DNA of 64,000 bases from Mesorhizobium sp. CU3 (GCF_006442965.1 NZ_VFWX01000002.1:310001-374000), one strand, 5' to 3'. Shown: positions 9,150 to 18,341, counted from the stretch's first letter. A program made the numbers and translations. Notes: generated by a model not told the origin, from the sequence alone.

Positions 9150-9308
9150 TCCGTGAACCCCGATGATGTGGCGTCGATATAGCGACGCGGACGCCGGCCT
9201 GCCAATCACCATTGTGTGGCGCATGGTCGCGAGGAAGAAACGGCGCCGTCGAAGCGTTCACCGGATGAGCGCGCGATTTGCCGCGCGCTTATTCTCAGGG
9301 AGATTGTC

Positions 9309-9686
9309 ATGAAAACGATCGCACTCGGGTTTGCCGCCCTTCTGCTCGGCACCGCCGCGTCCCATGCCGCCGAGGCCTGGAAGGAAGCCGAAGTCGGCGG
9401 CACAAAGATCTATACCGACGCCAACGGCATGACGCTTTACACCTTCGACAAGGACGAGAAGGGCAAGTCCAACTGCTACGACAAATGCGCCGCCAACTGG
9501 CCGCCGCTGAAGGCCGAGGCCGACGCCAAGGCCGACGACGAATGGACTGTCATCGACCGCACAGACGGTTCCAAGATGTGGGCTTATGACGGCAAGCCGG
9601 TCTACACCTTCGTCAAGGACAAGAAGGCCGGCGACATGACCGGCGAAGGCGTCGCCGGCGCCTGGCACGTCGTCAAGGCCGATTGA
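9309..9686 (+). CDS. Small secreted protein of the COG4315 'Yx(FWY)xxD repeat' family
   Basis: The 125-residue product has a clear Sec signal peptide (KTIALGFAALLLGTAASHAAEA, cleavage likely after SHA). The mature part contains two copies of the family repeat, GMTLYTFDKDEKGKSNCYDKC and GKPVYTFVKDKKAGDMTGEG, plus CAANWPPL. The family (often labelled predicted lipoprotein, although no lipobox cysteine is seen here) is periplasmic and of unknown function. The start at 9309 is preceded by AGGGAG. The stop codon lies inside the first unit of a tandem repeat. Confidence 0.85.
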   Translation: MKTIALGFAALLLGTAASHAAEAWKEAEVGGTKIYTDANGMTLYTFDKDEKGKSNCYDKCAANWPPLKAEADAKADDEWTVIDRTDGSKMWAYDGKPVYTFVKDKKAGDMTGEGVAGAWHVVKAD

Positions 9687-9753
9687 AGTCAGGGCCGATT
9701 GAAGTCAGGGCCGATTGAAGTGAAGCCCGATTGAAGTCTGGGCCGATTGAACC
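9678..9753 (+). repeat. Five tandem copies of a ~16-bp unit at the 3' end of the COG4315 gene
   Basis: The unit GCCGATTGAAGTCAGG occurs twice exactly (9678-9693, 9694-9709) and then three times with drift (about 9710, 9725 and 9742). In the frame of the gene each unit reads Ala-Asp-stop, so the array is a reiteration of the stop-codon region. Confidence 0.9.
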
Positions 9754-9782
9754 TGCCCCTCGCCACCGCCTGGCTGGAGGGT

Positions 9783-9812
9783 GGCTGCCGGATCCTTCGC
9801 GATCCGGCAGCC
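9783..9812 (+). terminator. Strong hairpin, possible terminator of the COG4315 gene
   Basis: A perfect 12-pair stem (GGCTGCCGGATC / GATCCGGCAGCC) with a six-base loop, followed after a few bases by CCTTTTG. The U-tract is weak, so this may be a transcript-stabilising hairpin rather than an efficient terminator. Confidence 0.45.
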
Positions 9813-9929
9813 GGCGGTCCTTTTGCGATCCGGGCCGGTTCGACGATCGACTTGCGACACGAGCGCACGCCCCGATCCCGCCTGATCGGAAAGGCGGGCC
9901 GCGCCATCCCCAAAAATGTGATCTTTGCC

Positions 9930-9948
9930 ATACACTCTAAGAGTGTAT
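9930..9948. promoter_or_regulatory. Perfect 19-bp palindrome, operator-like
   Basis: ATACACTCT-A-AGAGTGTAT is a perfect inverted repeat with nine-base arms around a single central base. It lies in an AT-richer patch about 140 bases upstream of topA. Its symmetry and lack of loop favour a protein-binding site; I cannot name the binder. Apart from the tandem array, the hairpin and this palindrome I see no gene in 9687-10088. Confidence 0.4.
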
Positions 9949-10088
9949 CGTCGGCAAGCTCTCCGCAATTTGCCAGCTTCCCCTTGACCGATGGCAAAAG
10001 CGCGGCCATGTGAGCGACGAAAAGAGTGGGATTTCGTCGTGCGCCGCGGAGTTTCCTTCCGCCGCCTCACAGCAGATTAAGAGACCTC

Positions 10089-12656
10089 ATGGACGTCGTC
10101 GTCGTCGAATCGCCGGCCAAGGCAAAGACAATCAACAAATACCTCGGCAAGAACTATAAGGTCCTTGCCTCGTTCGGCCATGTCCGTGATTTGCCGGCCA
10201 AGGATGGCTCGGTGCGCCCGGACGAGGATTTCGCCATGTCCTGGTCGGTTGACACCGCTTCCGGCAAGCGCCTCGCCGACATCGCCAAGGCGGTCAAGGA
10301 TGCCGACGGCCTGATCCTCGCCACCGACCCTGATCGCGAGGGCGAGGCGATTTCCTGGCACGTGCTGGAAGTGCTGAAGCAGAAGCGGGCGCTTAAGGAC
10401 AAGCCGGTCAGCCGCGTCGTCTTCAACGCCATCACCAAGGCCTCGGTGTTGGACGCCATGGCCAATCCGCGCCAGATCGATGCGCCGCTGGTCGACGCCT
10501 ATCTCGCCCGCCGTGCACTGGATTATCTGGTCGGCTTCACGCTATCGCCGGTGCTGTGGCGCAAGCTGCCGGGCGCCCGCTCGGCCGGCCGCGTGCAATC
10601 GGTGGCGCTACGCCTTGTCTGCGACCGCGAATCCGAGATCGAGCGCTTCATCCGCGAGGAATACTGGCAGATCGCCGCAATCCTCAACACGCCGCGCAAC
10701 GACAGCTTTGAAGCCCGGCTGACCGCCTTTGCCGGCAAGAAGCTGCAAAAGCTCGATATCGCCAACAAGGCGCAGGCCGACGACATCAAAGCGATGCTCG
10801 AAGGCGCGCTCTTCAAGGCGCTTTCGGTCGAGGCCAAGCCGACCAAACGCAACCCTGGCCCGCCCTTCACCACCTCGACGCTGCAGCAGGCCGCCTCCTC
10901 CGGGCTCGGCTTCTCGGCCACGCGCACCATGCAGGTCGCGCAAAAGCTCTATGAAGGCATGGATGTCGGCGGCGAGACCGCCGGCCTGATCACCTATATG
11001 CGAACCGACGGCGTGCAGATGGCGCCCGAGGCGATCGAGGCTGCCCGCAGCGCAATCGTCAGCGAGTTCGGCGCGAAATACCTGCCGGAAAAGCCGCGTT
11101 TCTACACCACCAAGGCCAAGAACGCACAGGAAGCGCATGAGGCGATCCGCCCGACCGATTTCCGCCGCACGCCGGCTTCGGTGCGGCAATATCTCGACGC
11201 CGACCAGGCCCGCCTCTACGAGTTGATCTGGAAGCGCGCCATCGCCAGCCAGATGCAGCCGGCCGAGATCGAGCGCACCACGGTCGAGATCGAAGCGGTC
11301 AACGGCGCCCGCACCGCCGAACTGCGCGCCGTCGGCTCGGTCGTCCGCTTCGACGGCTTCATCGCCGCCTATACCGACCAGAAGGACGAGGACGCCGAGG
11401 ACGAGGAAAGCCGCCGCCTGCCGGAGATCCGCGCCGGCGAACAGCTTGCCCGCCAGGCGATCAACGCCACGCAGCACACCACCGAGCCGCCGCCGCGCTA
11501 CTCGGAAGCCTCGCTGATCAAGAAGCTGGAAGAGCTCGGCATCGGCCGTCCCTCGACCTACACTGCGATCCTGAAGACGCTCGAGGACCGCGACTACGTC
11601 ACCATCGACCGGCGCAAGCTGGTGCCGCAGGCCAAGGGCCGGCTGCTCTCGGCCTTCCTCGAAAGTTTCTTCGAGCGTTACGTCGAATACGACTTCACCG
11701 CTTCGCTGGAAGAAAAGCTCGACGAGATCTCCGACGGCAAGCTCGCCTGGAAGGACGTGCTGCGCGACTTCTGGAAGGATTTTTCCGGCGCCGTCGACGA
11801 CATCAAGGAACTGCGCGTCACCGACGTGCTCGATGCGCTCAACGACGAGCTGGCGCCGCTGGTGTTCCCGGAGCGCGAGGACGGCTCCAACCCGCGCATC
11901 TGCCCGAAATGCGGCTCAGGCAACCTGTCGCTCAAGCTCGGCAAGTTCGGCGCCTTCGTCGGCTGCTCGAACTATCCGGAGTGCTCCTACACCCGCCAGC
12001 TCGGCGACGCCGCCAATCCGAACGGCGAAAACGGCAATGGCGACGACGGCGTCAAGCTGCTCGGCAAGGACCCTTACACGGCCGAAGAGATCACGCTCAG
12101 AAGCGGCCGTTTCGGTCCCTACATCCAGCGCGGCGAAGGCAAGGACGCCAAGCGCTCCAGCCTGCCCAAGGGCTGGACGCCGGAAACGATCGACCACGAG
12201 AAGGCGCTGGCGCTGCTGGCGCTGCCTCGCGACGTCGGCAAGCACCCCGAGAGCGGCAAGATGATCTCGGCCGGCCTCGGCCGCTACGGCCCGTTCGTGC
12301 TGCACGACGGCACCTATGCCAATCTCGAAAGCATCGAGGATGTGTTCTCGATCGGCTTGAATCGCGCCGTATCGGTGATCGCCGAGAAGCAGCAGAAGGG
12401 CAAGGGCGGCCGCAACGGCTCGACGCCCGCGGCGCTCAAGGAGCTCGGCGACCATCCCGACGGCGGCGGCAAGATCGTCGTACGCGACGGCAAATACGGG
12501 CCCTATGTCAATTACGGCAAGGTCAATGCGACGCTGCCCAAGGGCAAGGACCCGCAATCGGTGACGATGGAAGAGGCGCTCGCCCTGATCGCCGAAAAGG
12601 AAGCCAAGGGCGGAGGCGGCAAGAAACCGTTCCGCCGGGGCGCGAAGAAGGGGTAG
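10089..12656 (+). CDS. topA: DNA topoisomerase I TopA
   Basis: Type IA topoisomerase that relaxes negative supercoils. From the ATG at 10089 (MDVVVVESPAKAKTINKYLG, the Toprim start) the protein is 855 residues. The Toprim acidic triad region DPDREGEAISWH and the catalytic-tyrosine motif GLITYMRTDG are visible, as is SYCALC-free spacing typical of alphaproteobacteria. One four-cysteine zinc ribbon follows (CPKCG...GCSNYPEC), then three C-terminal repeat domains (GRFGPYIQRGEG, GRYGPFVLHDG, GKYGPYVNYGK) and a Lys/Gly/Arg-rich tail. An upstream in-frame start at 10026 would add 21 unconserved residues. rnr follows after six bases. Confidence 0.96.
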   Translation: MDVVVVESPAKAKTINKYLGKNYKVLASFGHVRDLPAKDGSVRPDEDFAMSWSVDTASGKRLADIAKAVKDADGLILATDPDREGEAISWHVLEVLKQKRALKDKPVSRVVFNAITKASVLDAMANPRQIDAPLVDAYLARRALDYLVGFTLSPVLWRKLPGARSAGRVQSVALRLVCDRESEIERFIREEYWQIAAILNTPRNDSFEARLTAFAGKKLQKLDIANKAQADDIKAMLEGALFKALSVEAKPTKRNPGPPFTTSTLQQAASSGLGFSATRTMQVAQKLYEGMDVGGETAGLITYMRTDGVQMAPEAIEAARSAIVSEFGAKYLPEKPRFYTTKAKNAQEAHEAIRPTDFRRTPASVRQYLDADQARLYELIWKRAIASQMQPAEIERTTVEIEAVNGARTAELRAVGSVVRFDGFIAAYTDQKDEDAEDEESRRLPEIRAGEQLARQAINATQHTTEPPPRYSEASLIKKLEELGIGRPSTYTAILKTLEDRDYVTIDRRKLVPQAKGRLLSAFLESFFERYVEYDFTASLEEKLDEISDGKLAWKDVLRDFWKDFSGAVDDIKELRVTDVLDALNDELAPLVFPEREDGSNPRICPKCGSGNLSLKLGKFGAFVGCSNYPECSYTRQLGDAANPNGENGNGDDGVKLLGKDPYTAEEITLRSGRFGPYIQRGEGKDAKRSSLPKGWTPETIDHEKALALLALPRDVGKHPESGKMISAGLGRYGPFVLHDGTYANLESIEDVFSIGLNRAVSVIAEKQQKGKGGRNGSTPAALKELGDHPDGGGKIVVRDGKYGPYVNYGKVNATLPKGKDPQSVTMEEALALIAEKEAKGGGGKKPFRRGAKKG

Positions 12657-12662
12657 CGGGAC

Positions 12663-14969
12663 GTGGCGCGCAGGATCTCCGGACGAAGCCACGGCGATCC
12701 GCGCACCGCCGACACGAGAGCCAAGGTCAAGGACGACTACCGGCCTTCGCGTGACGAGCTCCTGCGCTACATCGCCGAAAATCCGGACCGCTCGGGAAAA
12801 CGCGAAATCGCCAAGGCTTTTGCGCTGCGCGGCGACGACCGCGTCTGGCTGAAGGACATGCTGCGCGACCTGCAGGACGAAGGCCTGCTGACCAAGGAGC
12901 GCAAGCGGCTCAGCCGCGCCGGCGCCGTGCCCCATGTCGCCGTGCTCGATATCTTTGGCCGCGACGCCGACGGCGTGCTTCTGGCGCATCCGACCGAGCA
13001 TGCCGGCAACGGCGCGCCGCCGGTGATCGCCATCCGCATCTCGCGCGGCGCCAGCGGGCCGGTGCCCGGCATCGGCGACCGTGTGCTGGCAAAGACCTTC
13101 CCGGCCGACGATCCGTCGGGTCCCGCCTATACCGGCCGGGTGATGAAGGTCTTCGAGAAGCGCAGCGATGCGGTGCTCGGCGTCTTCCGCGTGCTCAAGG
13201 ACGGCACGCTCCGCATCGAGCCGGTCGAACGCCGCCAGCCCGAGTTGATCGTCGACAAGGAATTCCAGAACGGCGCCAGGAACGGCGACCTGGTCGAAGT
13301 CGAGCCGGCGCGGGCTTCCCGCTACGGCCTGCCGCGGGCGAAAGTGCTGGCGGTGCTGGGCTCGCTGACCAGCGAGAAGGCGGTCTCTATGATCGCCATC
13401 CACGCACACGACATCCCGCATATCTTCCCGGCCGACGTCATCGCCGAGGCGAATGTGGTGAAGCCGGCCACGATGGAACACCGCGAGGACTGGCGCGACC
13501 TGCCGCTGGTCACGATCGATCCGGCCGACGCCAAGGACCATGACGACGCGGTCTTCGCCACGCCCGACACGGACGAGAAGAACCCCGGCGGCGTCATCGC
13601 CACTGTGGCGATCGCCGATGTCGCGGCCTATGTCAGCTACGATACAGCCCTCGACCGCGAGGCACTGAAGCGCGGCAATTCGGTCTATTTCCCGGACCGC
13701 GTCGTGCCGATGCTGCCCGAGCGCATCTCCAACGACCTCTGCTCGCTGCGCGAAGGCGAGGACCGGCCGGCGATCGCGGTGCGCATGACCTTTTCGGCCG
13801 AGGGCCGCAAGCTGCGCCACTCCTTCCACCGCGTCATGATGAAGTCGAAGGCAAAGCTCGCCTATCCGCAGGCGCAGGCCGCGATCGACGGCGTGCCGGA
13901 CGACAAGACGCGGCCGATCCTCAACAGCGTCCTGAAGCCGCTATGGGACGCCTATGTCGTGCTGAAGCGCGGCCGCGATGCCCGCCAACCGCTCGAACTC
14001 GACCTGCCGGAGCGCAAGATCCTGCTCAAAGCCGACGGCACGGTCGATCGCGTCATCGTGCCGGAACGCCTCGATGCGCATAAGCTCATTGAGGAATTCA
14101 TGATCCAGGCCAATGTCGCGGCCGCCGAAACGCTGGAAGGCAAGAAGGAGCCGCTGGTCTACCGCATCCACGATGCGCCGTCGCTGGCCAAGCAGGAATC
14201 GCTGCGCGAGTTCCTGCAGACGCTGAGCCTGTCGCTGGCGCGCGGCGCGCAGATGCGGCCGAGCCAGTTCAACTCGATCCTGGAGCGCGTGCGCGGCGCC
14301 GACAACGAGGCGCTGGTCAACGAGGTGGTGCTGCGCTCGCAGAGCCAGGCCGAATATTCGCCTAAGAACATCGGCCATTTCGGCCTCAACCTCAGGCGCT
14401 ACGCGCATTTCACCTCGCCGATCCGCCGCTATGCCGATTTGATCGTGCATCGCGGGCTGATCGCCGCACTCGGTCTCGGCCCCGGCGGCCTGACGCAAGC
14501 CGAGGCCGACCGGCTGGAAGAGGTCGCCGCGCTGATTTCGGCGACGGAACGCCGCGCCATGGCGGCCGAGCGCGACACGGTCGACCGCTTGATCGCTGCC
14601 TATCTTGCCGAACGCGTCAACGACACCTTCGATGCGCGTATTTCCGGCGTCACCAAGGCTGGACTCTTTGTCCAATTGCCGCAGTTCGGCGCCGATGGTT
14701 TCATCCCGGTGTCAACTCTGGGCGGCGATTACTATATATACGACGAAACCGCCCGATCGCTGTACGGAGAGCGTACCGGCAAGGGCTATCAGCTTGCCGA
14801 TCGCGTCGAGGTCCGGCTGGTCGAGGTAGCACCCATGGCCGGCGCGATGCGTTTCGAGATGCTAACCGACCCGAAGCCCCTGCCCGGCTCGAAGCGGTCG
14901 TTCCACAAGGCAAAGGGCCGCGCCCGCGCGTCGCAATCGCGTGTCGGTCCGCGCGGCAGGAGACGTTGA
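12663..14969 (+). CDS. rnr: Ribonuclease R
   Basis: RNase R is a processive 3'-5' exoribonuclease that degrades structured RNA and acts in RNA quality control. The 768-residue protein starts at a GTG six bases after topA. It has an N-terminal winged-helix region, cold-shock domains, the RNB catalytic domain with the Asp cluster in [16 protein letters not shown], the tail of the domain HFGLNLRRYAHFTSPIRRYADL, and a C-terminal S1 domain (VNDTFDARISGVTKAGLFVQ) ending in a basic Lys/Arg tail. The short spacing and the abutting DUF983 gene point to one transcription unit. Confidence 0.96.
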   Translation: MARRISGRSHGDPRTADTRAKVKDDYRPSRDELLRYIAENPDRSGKREIAKAFALRGDDRVWLKDMLRDLQDEGLLTKERKRLSRAGAVPHVAVLDIFGRDADGVLLAHPTEHAGNGAPPVIAIRISRGASGPVPGIGDRVLAKTFPADDPSGPAYTGRVMKVFEKRSDAVLGVFRVLKDGTLRIEPVERRQPELIVDKEFQNGARNGDLVEVEPARASRYGLPRAKVLAVLGSLTSEKAVSMIAIHAHDIPHIFPADVIAEANVVKPATMEHREDWRDLPLVTIDPADAKDHDDAVFATPDTDEKNPGGVIATVAIADVAAYVSYDTALDREALKRGNSVYFPDRVVPMLPERISNDLCSLREGEDRPAIAVRMTFSAEGRKLRHSFHRVMMKSKAKLAYPQAQAAIDGVPDDKTRPILNSVLKPLWDAYVVLKRGRDARQPLELDLPERKILLKADGTVDRVIVPERLDAHKLIEEFMIQANVAAAETLEGKKEPLVYRIHDAPSLAKQESLREFLQTLSLSLARGAQMRPSQFNSILERVRGADNEALVNEVVLRSQSQAEYSPKNIGHFGLNLRRYAHFTSPIRRYADLIVHRGLIAALGLGPGGLTQAEADRLEEVAALISATERRAMAAERDTVDRLIAAYLAERVNDTFDARISGVTKAGLFVQLPQFGADGFIPVSTLGGDYYIYDETARSLYGERTGKGYQLADRVEVRLVEVAPMAGAMRFEMLTDPKPLPGSKRSFHKAKGRARASQSRVGPRGRRR

Positions 14970-15413
14970 ATGCCAAACGAAATGGAAATGGAGCAGCAGG
15001 TTTTCGGCGGCGAGCATCATTCGGGCCGCGTCGCGCGCCCGCTGTGGACGGCGATCAAGCGCGGCCTGCTCGGCCGCTGCCCGCGCTGCGGCGAAGGCAA
15101 GCTGTTTCGCGGCTTCACCAAGACCGTCGACACCTGCAGCGTCTGCGGCGAGGAGATCCACCACCATCGCGCCGACGATCTGCCTGCCTATCTGGTGATC
15201 GTCATTGTCGGCCATGTCGTGCTCGGCGCCTTCATGGCTGTGGAGGCGACCAGCACGCTGTCCACCTGGCAGCATGCGCTGATCTGGGTACCGCTGACAA
15301 TCATTCTGTCGCTGGCGCTGCTGCAGCCGGTCAAAGGCGCCGTCATCGGTTTGCAATGGGCGCTCTATATGCACGGCTTCGGTGGCGAGAAGGACGAGTT
15401 CGAAGCGCATTGA
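14970..15413 (+). CDS. DUF983 family membrane protein
   Basis: This 147-residue protein of DUF983 has two CxxC pairs (GRCPRCGEGKLF and DTCSVCGEEI), which make a small zinc ribbon ahead of two transmembrane helices (about residues 72-92 and 103-122). The ATG directly follows the rnr TGA with no gap, so it is translationally coupled to rnr. The family is common in alphaproteobacteria and has no established role. A cytochrome-oxidase-related function has been suggested by neighbourhood elsewhere, but nothing here supports that. Confidence 0.87.
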   Translation: MPNEMEMEQQVFGGEHHSGRVARPLWTAIKRGLLGRCPRCGEGKLFRGFTKTVDTCSVCGEEIHHHRADDLPAYLVIVIVGHVVLGAFMAVEATSTLSTWQHALIWVPLTIILSLALLQPVKGAVIGLQWALYMHGFGGEKDEFEAH

Positions 15414-15507
15414 CAAATCGCAGCAACGCACTGCTTTCCAGGCTGGTTCAAAGGCACGGAGGCGCAAGCCACTTTCGCATTCGGGAAGTTTCCGCTAGGT
15501 CGAGCGC

Positions 15508-16248
15508 ATGAAAGGAATGACCAAGGCGGATGTCGACAAGCTCGATAAAGGCCTGGCCGTGCGCAGCGGCCGGGCGCTGCGTCCGCGCGATGCCGCGACG
15601 CTGATCCTGCTCGACCGCAGTGGCGGTGACTTCGTGGTGCTGATGGGCCGCCGCCACGCCGGCCATGCCTTCATGCCCGGTAAATTCGTCTTTCCCGGCG
15701 GCCGCACCGATCCCGCCGACAGCCGCATTCCGGTCGCCGCGCCGCTGCATGGCGAGATCGAGGCCAAGCTCGCCGTCGGCCCTGGCCGTACCAATGCAGC
15801 GCGGGCGCGTGCCATCGCCCTGTCGGCCGTCCGCGAGACCTATGAGGAAGCTGGCCTGCTGATCGGCCGCAAGAGGCCCTTCGCGACGACCAAGCGCGAC
15901 TGGCAGGGCTTCGTCGACCATGGCGTGGCCCCTTCGCTCGATGCGTTGCGCTTCATCGCCCGCGCAATCACCCCGCCGAACCGCGTGCGCCGCTTCGACA
16001 CCCGCTTCTTCGCAGCCTGGCGCGGCGATGTCGCCGTGGAATTACCCGGCGGCGGCCCGACCAACGAGCTGGAAGAACTGGTCTGGCTACCCCTTGCCGA
16101 AGCGCGCAAGGCCGACATTCCCGATATCACCCGCATGATCCTGGAAGAACTGGAACAGCGGCTCGCCGATGACCCCTTGCTGCGCCCGGGGGGCGCCGTG
16201 CCGTTCTTCCGGCTTGTCCGCAGCCGATTTGTCCGCGAAGTCCTTTAG
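15508..16248 (+). CDS. Nudix hydrolase family protein
   Basis: The 246-residue protein has a Nudix fold with the sequence GKFVFPGGRTDPAD and the Nudix helix ALSAVRETYEEAGLLIG, which keeps the REtxEEaG core that binds the metal ion. An insertion of about 30 residues lies between the glycine-rich loop and the Nudix helix, a layout seen in the larger NUDT19/RppH-unrelated group often acting on CoA or nucleotide diphosphate esters. The specific substrate cannot be read from the sequence. It lies downstream of DUF983 and upstream of an MFS gene on the same strand. Confidence 0.88.
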   Translation: MKGMTKADVDKLDKGLAVRSGRALRPRDAATLILLDRSGGDFVVLMGRRHAGHAFMPGKFVFPGGRTDPADSRIPVAAPLHGEIEAKLAVGPGRTNAARARAIALSAVRETYEEAGLLIGRKRPFATTKRDWQGFVDHGVAPSLDALRFIARAITPPNRVRRFDTRFFAAWRGDVAVELPGGGPTNELEELVWLPLAEARKADIPDITRMILEELEQRLADDPLLRPGGAVPFFRLVRSRFVREVL

Positions 16249-16269
16249 AAGCAGAGCGTTTTTGATCTC

Positions 16270-17445
16270 ATGACGGTCGATACCCAACAACAGGGCGACG
16301 AACGCGTCCATTGGCTGCCGATGATCGCCGCGATCTCCTCGATCAGCGTCGTCGGCATCGCCATCGGGCTTGGCATGCCGCTGCTCAGCGTCATCCTGGA
16401 AAGCCGCGGCCACTCGGCCTCCATGATCGGCCTAAACACGGCAGTTGCGGGCCTCGCCTCGATCGCCGGCGCGCCGCTCGCCACTCCTTTGGCCATGCGC
16501 CTCGGTGTCGCCTGGACCATGCTGTGGATGATTTTCATCGGCGCGCTTGCTTTTGTCGGCTTCCATTTCGCGCCCGATTTCTGGATGTGGTTTCCGCTGC
16601 GCGTCGTGCTGCACATTTCGCTGACGGTGCTGTTCATCCTGTCGGAGTTCTGGATCAGCACCTCCGCGCCTCCGCAGCGGCGCGGCCTGGTGCTCGGCAT
16701 ATACGCCACCGTCTTGTCGCTCGGCTTCGCCGCCGGGCCATGGCTTTTCGCCCATCTCGGAAGCTCGGGTTTCAGACCCTTTGGTGTCATCATCGTTTTG
16801 GTGACGCTCGCCGCCATCCCGGTCCTTGCGGCACGCAAGGAGAGCCCTGCGATCGTCGCCGACAGCGAAACCAGCCACTTCCTGCGCTACATCTGGCTGG
16901 TGCCGACCGCCACCTTCGCCGTGCTGGTCTTTGGAGCGGTCGAGACAGGCGGCTTCGCGCTGTTCCCAGTCTATGGCAACCGCATCGGCTATTCGGAAGC
17001 CGATGCGGCGCTGCTTTTGACCATGATCGGTCTCGGCAACGTTCTGTTACAGATCCCGATCGGCATGGTCAGCGACCGCGTCTCAGACCGGCGCTACCTG
17101 CTTCTCACCTGCGCCACGGTAGGGCTGATCGGAACCGCCTTTATGCCGTTCTTCGCGCAGAACTGGCACCTGATGGCCGCGCTCCTGTTCGTCTGGGGTG
17201 GCGTTGTCGCGGCCATGTACACGATCGGCCTGGCGCATCTGGGCTCGCAGCTTTCCGGCCACGAGCTTGCCTCGGCCAACGCCGCCTTCGTGCTTTGCTA
17301 CGGCGTCGGCATGGTGATCGGCCCGCAGGCGATCGGCATCGGCATGGATGCCTTCGGCCCTTCCGGCTTTGGCTGGTCGCTCGCCTTGTTCTTTGCCGCC
17401 TATATGGTGCTGGTCAGCGTCAGACTGGTGCGAAAAATTCTTTGA
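16270..17445 (+). CDS. MFS transporter
   Basis: A 391-residue major facilitator with about twelve hydrophobic helices. The first helix pair holds GIGLGMPLLSVIL-like text and ends at RLGVAW. A central cytoplasmic loop around AARKESPAIVADSE separates two six-helix halves, and SDRVSDRRYLLL is the second-half copy of the MFS loop motif. It resembles the YcaD/YfkF-like group of small-molecule efflux proteins. The substrate is unknown. It begins 21 bases after the Nudix gene and probably shares its transcript. Confidence 0.87.
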   Translation: MTVDTQQQGDERVHWLPMIAAISSISVVGIAIGLGMPLLSVILESRGHSASMIGLNTAVAGLASIAGAPLATPLAMRLGVAWTMLWMIFIGALAFVGFHFAPDFWMWFPLRVVLHISLTVLFILSEFWISTSAPPQRRGLVLGIYATVLSLGFAAGPWLFAHLGSSGFRPFGVIIVLVTLAAIPVLAARKESPAIVADSETSHFLRYIWLVPTATFAVLVFGAVETGGFALFPVYGNRIGYSEADAALLLTMIGLGNVLLQIPIGMVSDRVSDRRYLLLTCATVGLIGTAFMPFFAQNWHLMAALLFVWGGVVAAMYTIGLAHLGSQLSGHELASANAAFVLCYGVGMVIGPQAIGIGMDAFGPSGFGWSLALFFAAYMVLVSVRLVRKIL

Positions 17446-17543
17446 GGGAATCCGGTTGCCGCGCTGGGCAATGCTGACATCACCGTGTCAGCAGCACCCC
17501 TGCTATAGCTGCGCTCCAACGCAGGAAGAGCGAGGACGAACCG

Positions 17544-17996
17544 ATGATCGACAGCGGCTTTGAAACCAAATCCCTCAGGATGGAATTGCTTTTGCTCGTC
17601 ACATTCCAGGCGCCAGCGGCTGATGTCGAGCGCGTCATGGCGGCGGTCGAGGCGATCACGCCGCTGCGCATGGGCAAATATGACAGCAATGCCTACCAGT
17701 CGGCGCAAGGCATCGAGCGCTACCGTCCGCTGGAGGGTGCCGCTGCCGGCGCCGAGACGGAGTTGCGCCGGCGCCCGGGCACGGTCGAATTGTCGTTCGA
17801 GATCGCCGACGACCAGGCGCTGGCGGCTCGCGTCGTCGAGGCGATATTCCAGGTGCATTCCTACCAGGAGCCGGTGATCCGCATCCAGCCGCTGCTTGCC
17901 AGCCGTTCGAAGGGCCTCGATGACCAGGCCAATCCGAATCGCTGGTGGAATACCACCGGCGACTGGAAGAAGGCCGGCATGATGATCGACGCCTGA
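17544..17996 (+). CDS. Nif3/YqfO-like domain protein (stand-alone CutA-like fold)
   Basis: The 150-residue protein contains MGKYDSNAYQSAQGIERYRPLEGA, read here in two parts (GKYDSNAYQS; GIERYRPLEG), which resembles the inserted domain of Nif3/YqfO proteins where 'G.Y..CsF...G.GtFrPleGa' is typical. The later FQVHSYQEPVIRIQPL matches the 'YEEPaydvyPL' end of that domain. In Nif3 proteins this domain sits inside a metal-binding enzyme; here it stands alone, with a short Trp-rich tail. The reaction is unknown. Confidence 0.65.
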   Translation: MIDSGFETKSLRMELLLLVTFQAPAADVERVMAAVEAITPLRMGKYDSNAYQSAQGIERYRPLEGAAAGAETELRRRPGTVELSFEIADDQALAARVVEAIFQVHSYQEPVIRIQPLLASRSKGLDDQANPNRWWNTTGDWKKAGMMIDA

Positions 17997-18041
17997 CGTG
18001 GCAGATCAGGCCTTGCTGATGGCCAAAAAGGGCGCCCGGGC

Positions 18042-18069
18042 TTGACTTTCCGGGTGCGTTCTTTATGTG
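18042..18069 (+). promoter_or_regulatory. Putative sigma-70-type promoter for rpmG
   Basis: TTGACT at 18042-18047 and TATGTG at 18064-18069 are separated by 16 bases, about 80 bases upstream of rpmG. The same stretch can also fold as a GCGCCCGG/CCGGGTGC hairpin, so a terminator of the preceding gene is the alternative reading. Confidence 0.4.
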
Positions 18070-18149
18070 TCGCGCCAAGTTTCCCGCGTCCGGGTGTTTT
18101 CCCCGTGCTCCAGCGGCCAAAACTCCACGAACATTAACGGACGAACATC

Positions 18150-18317
18150 ATGGCCAAAGCCGCAAACATCAAGATCAAGCTCCTGTCGACCGCTGACACC
18201 GGTTTCTTCTACGTGACCAGCAAGAACAGCCGTACCAAGACGGACAAGCTGTCGTTCCGCAAGTACGACCCGATCGCCAAGAAGCATGTCGAGTTCAAGG
18301 AAACCAAGATCAAGTAA
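18150..18317 (+). CDS. rpmG: 50S ribosomal protein L33
   Basis: A 55-residue basic protein beginning [20 protein letters not shown] and ending VEFKETKIK, the usual L33 sequence of alphaproteobacteria, which lacks the zinc-binding cysteines of the C+ form. It is a structural component of the large ribosomal subunit near the E site. It stands as a single-gene unit with its own likely promoter upstream and a strong terminator 24 bases downstream. Confidence 0.96.
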   Translation: MAKAANIKIKLLSTADTGFFYVTSKNSRTKTDKLSFRKYDPIAKKHVEFKETKIK

Positions 18318-18341
18318 TCTGGTTATCCCGGAATATCAGAG

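Noticed and set aside
9678-9753. CRISPR-like repeat array
   Set aside because: Units are contiguous without spacers and only 16 bases long, with no cas genes; it is a simple tandem repeat.
11916-13829. 637-codon open frame antisense to topA and rnr
   Set aside because: It crosses two well-identified genes on the opposite strand and has shadow-type composition.
17473-17492. Hairpin GCTGACA/TGTCAGC after the MFS gene as a terminator
   Set aside because: The stem is only seven pairs and no T-run follows.
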